Of a stretch of DNA of 31,058 nucleotides, positions 1 to 10,700 are shown piece after piece; position 1 is the stretch's first letter, and every line of letters begins with the position of its first letter. Origin of the DNA: Didymodactylos carnosus (lineage: Eukaryota; Rotifera; Eurotatoria; Philodinida; Philodinidae); NCBI GenBank assembly GCA_905250885.1, contig CAJNOQ010001484.1:1-31058 (forward strand). Reading direction: 5' to 3'. Both the position numbers and the translations under genes were made by a program. Under the pieces are notes generated by a model that was not told the origin of the DNA, ran no database searches, and saw only the letters and a list, made by a program, of their open reading frames with translations.

Positions 1-783
1 ATGATGATGTTTCTTTTCATTTACTTCCTTTCTATTAATCAAAGATGATTTAACTTGCTTATTCATATAAATATCTTTGACATTTTTAATATCATCTGAA
101 TCTTGACTAGATGAAGTTAATGATTCACGTGCTTTATAGGTAATTGCTTGTTGTGTAGAAGATGGGAGTAATAAATGTTTTTTAAATTCTCCATATTTAA
201 TTTCACGATAATCCGATTTATAATAATCGGCTGTAATTGGTTGTTGAGATTGTTGTTTTGATGAATAATTTTTATCTTTTAGTATTTTTTGTTTAGCATC
301 GTTCAAAGCGATTTTAGTTGTATAACATACATTATAATTATAACAGTTTTCTTTTTCACCTATACCATCGTCACTTGATGCCGATGTTGTTGTTGTACTT
401 GTTGTTGTTATAACATTATTAGATGAGTACGGTGAACTATCCGGATCTAAGACCTAAATAAATAACTAAATTAGTTTAATTTGGATCTAAGAAAAGCGAT
501 AATGACTTACCTCTAATTCTAACACATTACTTTTCGTATAAACTAATTTTTTAACATCTTCATGAGGTATATCACTGACATTTTTACCATTTACTTTAAT
601 AAGAATATGACCAGTTTTAAGTCCAGCATATTGAGCTATACTTCCTACATGAACACATGATATTGAACATGGACGTTCATGCTGAATAGCAAGACCAAAT
701 CGTTCATGAGCGTAATGGCGTTTTAATTCAATTTTATGTAAAATTGGATATGATTCACCATGATCAAGAGATAAATCTAACAT
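1..783 (-). CDS. PDZ-domain protein, RGS12-like N-terminus (partial)
   Basis: Two exons are visible: 511-783 (or from 791 including leader) and 1-453, joined over a 57-bp intron (454-510, donor GTAAGT, phase 0). The reading frame stays open to the left edge, so the C-terminal part is missing. Residues about 20-95 form a PDZ domain: the carboxylate-binding loop reads FGLAI, followed by PCSISCVHVGSIA, AGLKTGHILIKVNG and PHEDVKKLV. The PC-SCV-GS-A, AGL-G--IL-VN and HEDV-KL pattern resembles the N-terminal PDZ of RGS12/RGS3, and an N-terminal position also fits RGS12. No RGS, PTB or GoLoco domain lies inside the window, so the assignment is tentative. The second exon (about 151 residues) is Ser/Thr/Lys-rich low complexity with no domain I recognise. 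The start is ATG 783; a splice acceptor (TTATAG) ends at 792, and upstream frames near it close quickly. PDZ domains bind protein C-termini, usually at membranes or cortical scaffolds. Other PDZ families cannot be excluded. Confidence 0.72.
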
Positions 784-791
784 ATTAACAT

Positions 792-1942
792 CTATAAAAC
801 AATTTTAGAAAGATTTACAATCATAATTGAAGAATTATTTCGCTAACATATCTGAGACATAAAACACCACATAATACTATTTTAAAGGAACGATTAGTTT
901 TCATAGTTTATTTAAAAATCAACTTATGAAAGTGACTCATTATTTATTGTCAAAATATTCGAAACATTACCACTTCTACTTTCCCCTCACTGATGTCTTC
1001 TAGCACAGGATGCTCTTAATGAGACTTTAACATAATATTTGATCGAAAGTGTATTATAAATAACTACGATTTAAATTGCAACATGATGTTTATACTTGTA
1101 TATTCGAAAAACAGTCTTACAACTTCTATGTACAAAGTTTAAGCATAAAGCACAATAAATTTTCAGAGAAAAAATGCAGAACGAAAAAATGCACGCACAA
1201 ACACATATATAGTTATTGAAATTATATATTTTTAAAAAATATTTGACTGGAAATCTTTTCTTCTCTGCTATTGGCTATTTTTTAATCAAACCTCATTTTA
1301 TATTTCCTTACTTTAATGATAACAAAACTTTCTTTATACAACTCGATATTTTGTTTATATATGTACAAATTCTATTAAGATAGAAAAAAAGAAAAAATTT
1401 ATTAAAAGAAAACAGACAAGCGCACAAACAATAAATCGCCTACACACTTACATTTTTATAAATAAAGAACTGTTCAAAACATTTTGTGTTCTCAAGATGA
1501 GCTAAAGACATTGTTTACAGAAAACGTATATTTTGTTCCATAGTAGAGTCAAATTTGAACCCATAGAAGAAAAAACAATCGCAATATAGTATTTATGCAA
1601 TGAAAAAAGTTTTGAACAAGACATAAATAAGATTCAATTAGAAACAAAAGAAAACGAAAAAATTCTTCCTATAAGAAACATATTTTGTCTATAACATTGA
1701 TGAGAATAATAAAATCATCTATGATCGTGCACAATGCAAACTTCGATCTAAAAGACAAAACAGTTTATGACGCTTATCATAAGATCAGTTCGATAATTGA
1801 ACGAAAGGGTAGAGATATAACTAACTGAGATTCTTCAAAGATGGAACTTTAACGGATTGTGGATAGAAACGATTACTGTCTCAAAGGGAAGAATGTATCA
1901 ACTTCATCACAGTCTCGCTCGCTCCTAGATATTCTTTCTCAA
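792..1942. other. Intergenic region between GOLGA7 and PDZ genes
   Basis: No convincing coding exon was found on either strand; stops are frequent in all frames. On the minus strand a GTAAGT donor-like site at about 1446-1451 could pair with the acceptor at 792-793 to form a 5'-untranslated intron of the PDZ gene, but nothing beyond the two motifs supports it. The segment should hold the PDZ gene's promoter and the end of the GOLGA7 transcript. Confidence 0.4.
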
Positions 1943-2546
1943 TTACTGCCAGGATCTTTTAATGCCAAACAGGTTAGAAGAGGTTTTCTATGTAATATCA
2001 AATTAACGAGAGAGAAAATGTGATAACGATTGACTTACACATCTTAGTCCTTTTTCCATTGGATCTAACATAAATATGCCTCGCCGATTTAACATGTGCT
2101 CATTCTGTTCATTTATATAGCGTGCTGCTTTTTTTACACACTAAAGTAGTACAATTAGAACATACAAATAATAAGGAATAAACGTATGAAATAGTCATTA
2201 TTTACTTTTTCATAATGTGTTGGCATACATAACAATAACAAATAGCCGGTTAAACAAGCACAACAGTTTTCCATGAATGTTTTAAATGATAATTGTTCAG
2301 CATCACCATAAATTCGATTTATTTCTTGTAAGATGTGGACGAATTCATTTTTATCAATCTATACAAAATGAGCAAAAATATATGCTTAGATATCTAGTGG
2401 TTTGTGAGATAAAAGGTAATTCTTACTCTTCCTTCTAGTTCAACTGGAAATCTTTCCTGAAATTTAACAGCGGTACCATTTGAATAATCACGTTGTATAA
2501 ACAATTTGGTTGACTGTGAACTAGTCAAACGTGTCGAATCATCCAT
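1943..2546 (-). CDS. GOLGA7: GOLGA7 / Erf4-family palmitoyltransferase cofactor
   Basis: Four exons: 2427-2546, 2206-2358, 2039-2140 and 1943-1987, with introns of 68, 65 and 51 bp, all phase 0. They encode about 139 residues; human GOLGA7 has about 137. The family core is plain: [23 protein letters not shown], a Cys-rich hydrophobic segment ([20 protein letters not shown], residues about 73-92) and [10 protein letters not shown]...[13 protein letters not shown]7/GCP16 is itself palmitoylated, sits on Golgi membranes and stabilises the DHHC9 acyltransferase that palmitoylates Ras, as Erf4 does for Erf2 in yeast. After GLR the vertebrate protein continues with a conserved VIEI-type tail. Here the best-spliced continuation is an unrelated short tail ending in TAA at 1943, so the last exon is the weak part of the model (about 0.5). 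ATG 2546 follows a TTTCTAG acceptor with no gap, suggesting the 5' leader is added by splicing. Confidence 0.9.
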
Positions 2547-5500
2547 CTAGAAACAAGTAAGAAAGAAGCATAAAATAAGCTATAAATTGTAATCGTGTTT
2601 CTAATGATAAAGTCTATCCTTGTAAACAAAATTTACTGAACGGCTTGAACAGTAAATATATGTTTGTTTTACACTTTGCAAAAAAACGTAGTGAACCTTG
2701 TCTTTAGCTTTATACTTTGTTTTTAAACTATTGCTAATCTGAATGAAAAGTAATCTACATTTAAAAGGTATATAGATGATTCATTTCTTGTATTTCAGAG
2801 AACAAATAGACAGTGATTCTTTCAAAACTACACGTGATTATTGCCCTAGCCGGTGTTCCTATTTGTTTTTACAAAAAAACTAATAGTAACAAAGTTTATT
2901 TATCGTTTTTTTCTGTCCTAAGTTGGATTGATAGACGCTTCACTCAGAATTGGAAACTTTAGATGGATATAAAGCAATAAAATCTGAAAAAAAATGAATA
3001 GCTAGGACTAAAAGTGAAAACTTTTATTATTCAATGTGTTTTATTATTTTTTGTATTTTCATCAAATCGAAGACCCATAATTTATATCGAAAAGGATAAA
3101 ATAAAATACAGTTAGTACCGTAAGTCAAACTTATATTGTTTACTTGGAGTAGGGTCTTATCCACACAATACCATTTAACGCAAATTAAGCAAATTTCTTT
3201 CCATAATTGACTGAAGTCAAGGGAATGAATCTTACAAAAGAGTTGTGTGTGTGTGTTTGTTTGTCCGCAAAACATGGAAAAATGCCATTCAGATAGTACA
3301 TGGACGCACCAACCGTAAAAGAGAAACAAACGCTAATTTCATTATATTTACAAGTTAATTACTACTTGGAGACGACAATTGAGGCAACATTAGACATCAC
3401 CCTAAACATGTTTAATGTATCAGAACTAACTGAGAAAGACGTCAAATGCAACGGAAGGCGCGCCGTTATGGTACAATATACACTGGAAGCGAAAACATAT
3501 TCTTAAACAAGTAAAAGTAACAGAGACGATTATATATCGAAGAAACTATATCTTACTTGCTCTATGTAAAACGACGGATGAGAATTGTCATAGATCTCTA
3601 GGAAAGCATTAGTGGGACAGTTAGAGATCTTATAGAAGTCTTCGGAGAACCAGTAAAACTTCTCGATATATCAGATTCGATTGAAAGTGACCTGGAGACG
3701 CATACTTCATGCTCAAAGTATTTTGCAGTGCGCTGAGTGAGGGTTATGCGTCCGATTATGCTGTTACTGCTGACCAAATGGACGCGTGCGCTTTCTTTGT
3801 TGTTGTAAACGAAAAATATTGAGTGACAGGTTGATACAATCGCCAATCGCTTTGGGAAGGTCGTACTGTTTCCACTTTTTCCGATTATGAATATTTGCTG
3901 TACACATTATCAATGTTTCTAATGGCAAAGCGTACATACGCTTCAGAATTTAAAAATACGCTCTGTTTTACGCTTTGCTGAGAAAAGCAGAGCGTACAGT
4001 ATGCTTTGTTTTCTAATCGAACTTTTTTTATATGTAAGAGAAAATAATCTATAAAGTTACTGAAGAAACTGTGTTTAAGTGAGTACCCAGACAGGAAAAG
4101 AGGCTTTTTTCTTATTATACAAGATCAGCGATGGTTTTCTCTATTTGTAATTGTCTGTGTCTGCAAAGTTGCTTTCTAGGAAAAAGCGTGTATAAAGAAA
4201 GTGTTGATTTGAAGATTTGAAACATGTACGCTTTGTGAGAAAAACAGTGTACACTTTGATTGGAAAAACAGAGCGTACTGATACGCTTAGTGGATAAATT
4301 CTGTTAGGAACACTGCACATTATGTAGTACTTGTGAGTGTAGCACAGCTTAAGTTAACGGACCGAGGGAATCGTAGATGAGCGAGCGTTACCTAGTTTAT
4401 TAACTACTTGTAATCGGCAAAAACGGAAATATTTTCTTTATTGTGAACACAACGTTCCATTTTATTGTCATCACTGTACCAGATTGCCTGATTTACTACT
4501 TAAACAAGGGAATAAAAGAGCAAATAGAGCTTTTAGTGACTTATGCAGTATGTCTGACAGTTCGAAATTTTCTTTTAGTACAGAAAATCAATTGATTAAA
4601 GGCAGATTTTTATGTTGATTAATTGACATCTCGAGTTTTGAATTTAATGTGAACTTGACCGACAAGTGGCACCTTTTATTCCAAAAGAACATTCCATTTC
4701 GCCCTTGTGCTGTATAGTAGCGATCTTTTCCTTCTACGAATCGATGAAGTTATAAAAGGTAAAGTTAAGACGCTAAGTAAAAAGTAGCTATAGTTCTTTA
4801 ATGTCGCTGACATTCAAAAGTCTTAAGAACAGTTTAATGCTCGATAAAATGGTATGTTCCTTAATTTCCGAAATAAACTACTCAGAGGCGACCGATCCAT
4901 GGGGATCACGAGTGCTTTGGTATTCACAGATTTTAAAAATTTTCGTTTTCTTCCAGCAGAAACTAATTTTTTCTTTGGATTCTTGTCCTTGAACACCCAC
5001 AGTTTCGAAATCATTTCGCTGCCTCTGAAACTGCTGGATGTTTTTCTTATTTAGATGTTTGCTTGTGCTTTGATTTTTGCTGTTTTGTTTATTATGTACA
5101 GTAAAATTATATCTATTTGTGAAATAATAACAATGTAGATTGATAAAAGAATATTTTTCTCTTGATCTCTAATTTACTATTATAGAAAAAGTTTTAACTG
5201 GAAAAACGAAGGACTGCATGTCCTGTTACATAACACAAGTCGTGTTGAGCATTTTGCTGGAACCAACATTATTCTCACTAGCAAACATCGGTATAATTCA
5301 AATTAATTATGGCAATCGTTGTTCAACTTTCTGCAGTAGTCTAAATTGTCAGATTTCTAGGTCTGATACTTTACGAAGTGACCTGTTTGGAACGACTAGT
5401 AATGCGTTGAATGGCAACAGCTTTTGCTTTAAATGAAACGTTAACGTTAATTTTACGTTAATTTTTTAAACTTTAATTTTATAGAAACTAGCACACTGTC

Positions 5501-5819
5501 AAACAAATGTGTTCCAGAATGTGTCCTTTTTAGATAGTGTCAAGGTAGAGTGTACATTAAAATATATTTAAAATATCGTGTCGAAAATTTTGCGTGTACG
5601 CAGGCACCTCCGTAAATTTTGTTGTAAACGGCACATTGGATATGCGCTGAAACATGTCCTGACGACAAGTGCCTCAGAAGAGAATACAATGAATAGTGTT
5701 CCTACAGAAGGCACATCATTTGTGCGCTAAAATGTGTTTCACAACTATTCGGTAGTTGTTTGTCATATGATCTTAAACGGAGGGTTCATATAAATGTAGT
5801 TGCATTGTCATGTGCGACG
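2547..5819. other. Gene-poor region, no supported gene
   Basis: The ORFs here are short (60-100 codons), lack recognisable domains and overlap on opposite strands, which looks like chance. The stretch 3590-3850 is somewhat richer in G+C than its surroundings and could be an eroded element. A short (GT)n run lies near 3243-3262. A palindromic GAGCGTAC-type repeat cluster is listed separately. Around 5631-5735 a GGCACAT...GCGCT.AAA-ATGT segment occurs twice in direct orientation about 78 bp apart. Confidence 0.4.
3925..4290. repeat. Palindromic GAGCGTAC / GTACGCTTTG repeat cluster
   Basis: Modules such as AAAGCGTAC, TACGCTTTG, TACGCTCTG and CAGAGCGTAC recur in both orientations at about 3925-4010 and again at about 4224-4290. 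In the first block ACGCTCTG and CAGAGCGT form a hairpin around TTTTACGCTTTGCTGAGAAA. The two blocks are partly diverged copies of each other. It may be the remains of a small foldback element. No target duplication was identified. Confidence 0.45.
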
Positions 5820-5821
5820 TA

Positions 5822-6122
5822 TCCTAGTGAATACACTTGACCCAAGTACTTTGTTTATTATAACGAAGCTGGTACTTGTTTCTTTTCACAGGTAAATGTA
5901 CTTGTAGGTACTTGCCTCACTTGACAATCGCTTGTCAAGTAAAACTGCAAGCGCTTTCACAAAGTACTTCATAGTAATAAAACCAAGTATTGCAATGTTG
6001 GAAAAGTACATGTAAAAGTTCATGACAGGTAAGTGGTTTTGAAAATACTTGCCATTTTGTTCAAATATTTAGCACTTATCAGACAGACAGTCAAGTAATC
6101 GGATCAAGTACGTTCACTAGGG
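5822..6122. mobile_element. TA-flanked MITE, copy 1 (CCTAGTGAA termini)
   Basis: The element is 301 bp. The left end reads TCCTAGTGAATACACTTG and the right end is nearly its reverse complement (CAAGTACGTTCACTAGGG). TA lies on both sides (5820-5821 and 6123-6124), as expected for a Tc1/mariner-type target duplication. The interior is packed with GTACTTG/CAAGTAC motifs in both orientations and has no coding potential. A second copy is at 26140-26411, highly similar through the middle. I infer a non-autonomous element moved by an unknown Tc1/mariner-like transposase. Confidence 0.8.
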
Positions 6123-6730
6123 TATTGTTGGCGCTATTCACCGAACGTTTCGAGGGTAATAAAGATATCTATATTCAATTGCTTAATAATACACATGTGT
6201 TGTACCAAAAATTGACTATAATTCTACAATATTCGACTTCCAATTATGTGCAGCACGCTTCGGACAAATAGAATTATGCTGATTTCAACTAGGTAGTATA
6301 TTACTACTGGACAGCCAGAAATATCTTTCTACTAAGTTTTTCCCTCATCTTATTATACCTCTAACATCTATAGATACTCTAACCATCAGAAACATCACTC
6401 TCACTGAGTCTCGAAACTGTTGAGTCATTATGACTGCTTATCTGAAAAAGGTTAATAAATAAATCACTTGTAACCATACGTGTTTTGTATGTATGTCTAA
6501 TCATGATGAAAAAGGATTCTCTCTCTCTCTGTGTGTTAGGTAAACACGTCTGTGCGGGTGTTTGTCTTAGGTATTTGAATCTATCTTAGGAATATCTCTT
6601 CAATAAATTGATTTGAATTTTAGCTATCAATGGTATAGTGGATGAGGAGTAATACTGACGAAAGGGTGATATACAATTCTTTTTTTATTGCTTACAAAGT
6701 ACTTAGACAAAAGTGATGGATATCGAAGCT

Positions 6731-6971
6731 GTAAGTGAAAGGCGATAAATGTATATTTAATCTTTCATCAACATCTCTTAATATTTACTCTATCTTTAAA
6801 TCATACAATAATATTAAAAAAAATGGAAAACTTATTGCATTTTCTCAACTTACTAAGCGAAGGAGAAAATGTTTATATTTTTCAGACTAATTCTAAAAGT
6901 TTCGAGTTTTCATTTTTTTTAAACATAAGACAATGTTTGAAAAATTTCCGTTAGTATTCAGCAATAGAAAA
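6731..6971 (+). repeat. 240-bp direct repeat, left copy
   Basis: It begins at GTAAGTGAAAGGCG and ends near CAGCAATAGAAAA. It matches 7326-7565 with only a handful of substitutions and a 1-2 bp indel. The sequence just before each copy also shares ATCGAA. The copies flank about 350 bp of different sequence. The ends are not TG...CA, so long terminal repeats are unlikely. A local duplication fits better. Confidence 0.85.
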
Positions 6972-6981
6972 GCAATAGAAT

Positions 6982-7036
6982 TCCAATACCAACACTAATA
7001 TCAATGCCAATAACGATACCAATACAAATAAGAATA
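6982..7036 (+). repeat. Degenerate CAATAC/CCAATA tandem repeat
   Basis: A short run of roughly hexameric, imperfect units (CCAATAC, CAACACTAATAT, CAATGCCAATAA, CGATACCAATAC) lies inside the spacer between the two 240-bp direct repeats. No function is apparent. Confidence 0.5.
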
Positions 7037-7325
7037 ATTTCCGCAATATTCCACAACAAAAACGTTACCATCGCTCGTCTAATCGTTATTGATGCAATGT
7101 GACTCAAGCCATACGAAACGACAATACATTAGCCCACAAACTTAATATTTATTCTCACAGTATCCAAAGTCTTGTTAAGAACTTTCGTCTCATCAGGGAC
7201 AAACCTTTTCTTTTCTTTTAGCGATTTTGACATTCTACCATTTCAAGAAACAAATCTCGATACGACAATTAGTAATGGAGAGATGACCCTCTCTGGTTAT
7301 TCTCTCGTTCGCCGAGATCGAAATC

Positions 7326-7565
7326 GTAAGTGAAAGGCGATAAATGTATATTTAATCTTCATCAACATCTCTTAATATTTACTCTACCTTTAAATCATAC
7401 AATAATATTAAAAAGAACGGAGAACTTATTGCATTTTCTCAACTTACTAAGCGAAGGAGAAAATGTTTATATTTTTCAGACTAATTCTAAAAGTTTCGAA
7501 TTTTCATTTTTTTTAAACATAAAACAATGTTTGAAAAATTTCCGTTAGTATTCAGCAATAGAAAA
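7326..7565 (+). repeat. 240-bp direct repeat, right copy
   Basis: This is the partner of 6731-6971. A 72-codon ORF overlaps this copy, but the other copy does not preserve the same ORF start and the translation is low-complexity, so it is not called as a gene. Confidence 0.85.
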
Positions 7566-7723
7566 ACAAAACCCTATAGTCAACATAAAATTATCACTGT
7601 TTTGTATCCTCAAAAATGATTTGTACGAGAAGAAAAAAGAGGACATCCACCAAAAAATTGAACTATACTAGACAACTCACATTAGTTAAAGAGGTATATT
7701 GTTTTAATGGAGACATCAGTATA

Positions 7724-10700
7724 TTATCGAGCTTTCTTTCTCTTCTTTTTTCTCTTGGCTGAAATAACGTTATTTTCAAATATTAATAGAAACTGTTTAA
7801 TCGTCACATGTAAATGTTTAACATTATAACATGTTTTAGATAGCGAAAATGATTTAGTAATATTATCTTGTTCTTGTACAAATCTTCGTATATGGGCCCA
7901 TGTTGTTAGTTTAATCGAAGTGTTTGATGAAACAAATTTTATTGGCGATGTTGCAACATTTATTTTCTTATTGATATACACTAGTGATGTTACTAGTGGG
8001 AAAACGTTTTTTTTCTCTATCATTTGAAGATTATTTAATACATTTTCAGCTAATTTAATATTATAATCAAAATTATGATCGAGTTCTTTGAATGTATCTT
8101 TATTTTTCGATGCAGTAGCAATAGTATACTTTCGTCGTTGACATAATTCATTATAACTCATACGAGATAACTCTGACCACATAATCAGTTTTTCATCTAA
8201 TTCTTCACTATTGTTATTATTTGAGTTTAATTTAGCCATTTTAAAAGTGACTTTATCAGAAGTTTTCTTCAGTTCATTTTCATCTAAACCATAAAGAAAC
8301 AGATAAAAAATTTGAAGTAATATATCACAAATAGTCGACAAACACGAGATATCAATGTTTATTGAAAAACAAACAAACAGTGGGTGACAAATCACATACC
8401 CACCATTTGACTCGATTTGAAATTAAATACCCGTTGAATCAATGAACTAACAACACCTTTTGATGGTGAACAATTTTGACCTTGTTCTGGTAAAGAACGA
8501 TGAGCACTTTTTCCATCATCGACTGATGGTAAAGTTAGATATGCTTGTGCAAAAATTGATTTGTTGTTCAATTGATAATGCGTTGAACACATCTGTTGCT
8601 GTGAGATACGGTTTGACAGACTTATGGATTCTAAATCTGCTAAATGTAAACTTTGACTATCGTTCGAGTCTTCTTTATTTTTTACCGATATCAGATTTTC
8701 AGAATGTGAATAAGAATTGCAATCGGAAGAACTTCGAATAATTAATTTATTAAAATTGTCATTATAATTCACTTCAGTTGATAAACATTGCGATTTATTA
8801 TCTAAATATATACAATTCTATGCAAACTTATTAAAACAAGTTTTTCTTAATGTTTTTATTCGATAGTAATAAGCAGAACGAATGTGAAAAGTGATTTGAA
8901 TAGCTGGAAGAATTTTTGATCTGGAGAGATGTGTATGCAAATTTCATTAAAATTTGCTGATACGGAGAGATCTCTAGCAAAATCAGAACTATAAGAAATT
9001 AAATTTTTGAGTCTGACCATCGAATCGGAAACTTTTTGAACGTAGCTCGATCGTATAAAACAAACTTTTCTGGACGAAATGAAACGTCCACGACATTCTT
9101 ACATTACACTGCATTCATTTTACGAAAGGTTCCTATTTATTTAAACCAGCCAAATCAACAGGAAAACAACAAGAAATGCTGTTGAAAAATTTGTTTTAAG
9201 AAGACTAGACGACTTTTTATTTCAATCTATGGTTATATTGTAATCGATCGGAAAGAGAAAAACTTACTATTTTGATTTAAAAATGTTAGATATGTTGGTA
9301 TTTGCTGTTGTTTAAGGGGTGATGGTGTTGATTGTCTAGAATGAACTCGTACCTGTTTACCAGCAATACTAGTTGATCGTCCACGATTATTTATATCTGC
9401 AATTAATTGTTTTTTTATATTCACATGTTTGACTTTGAAACCTGAACTGATGTTGCTGTTATTAGTCGATATCGATCGTTTTTTAAATTCAATTTTAGAA
9501 TATTTTTTGTGAGAATTTTCTTCGTTGCAACTCAATCCATAATTCGGTATTTGAATTGTATGAACAAATTCATAGTTAGTAGTCATTTCATGTTCTTTCG
9601 TTCTGTAAAAATCAATAGATTTATCCATCAAGTTTTGTTTATTATCGAATAATGATGTTGTGAATACATCAATAGCTAAACTTTTCTGTACATATTTACT
9701 ATCTTCTTCTTCAACATCACACACTGATTTTAAATCGTCTTCAATTATATTTTCTATCCTCTCACTGACTTTTGCTTGTTGAAACGAAGTTGATAGGGAT
9801 GAATCTGATATCAGACTTTGATGTTCTATAGGCAACGTCTTGTCAGACATATTGTGCTGTTGCAAATATATTTTGACTTCATGCCATTTGTGATTAGAAA
9901 TTATTTCATCATCTGCTAATGGTGATTGTTGTGGTTGCATCCAACTCTTTTCAATAAAATGTTCCATATTAACAAAATTATTTTTAAGATTAATGACTGC
10001 ATCGCAATTTTTTGAATAAGGATCGAAGACTTTTTGCAGCTGATTTTCAAAATTAGCATAAGATTGCTCCTCTTCACCGGAAATTTTTTCACCTAAAAAA
10101 TAAGAGATAGATTAGTCTTGAACAAAGTTGTGCGTTGCTGTAAAATTTTTCGATCAACTATTAACTGAAGAGCAAAAAATTATTTAACAATGTATTATTT
10201 GGGCAAAGATTCCTACCATTCCGAGAACGTTGCTGCGCTTCATTCTCTCTGAGATTTTCATTATCAATATTAAAATCTAAACTTTGTTGTTCAAAAGAGC
10301 CAAATGATTCAGTAAGTGTTGCTTCTTGATTACTTAAATCATCGTCGATCGGTTTAGTTTGTGTTTGTTTTGTACGAGTTTCTTTCTGTATTTCATCTTC
10401 AGTTGGCAATGACATTGTGCCACCATCGGATATACTTGTACGATCATCAACTTTTTTTTGTTCGGCATCCGCATCATCAATACCAAATTGTTCGGTTCTA
10501 TTATTCAACACACTATCACCACCAAAAAAATCAGGTGTAAATTCGGTACTTGCTTCAACAGCCGTCGACGATTCCAATTCAATCAAATTTGAAAATTTTT
10601 GCATTCTATTCAGTAATAAACATTGATATTTATTATTATTATTAGATTTGAGTTTTTTCATTAGTGTGTTGTATGACGTTTGAGATCCAATTTTTCTACA

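Noticed and set aside
3300..3506. 68-codon plus-strand ORF
   Set aside because: Overlaps the start of an opposite-strand ORF, has no domain or splice support, and its translation resembles nothing I know.
3598..3846. 82-codon minus-strand ORF in a G+C-richer patch
   Set aside because: No recognisable domain and no neighbouring exon that continues the frame; possibly an eroded element.
4801..5054. Overlapping ORFs on both strands
   Set aside because: Mutually overlapping 63-66 codon frames with no family features; expected by chance in this composition.
6731..7565. Miniature LTR retrotransposon
   Set aside because: The direct repeats lack TG...CA ends, and no primer-binding site, polypurine tract or target duplication was seen.
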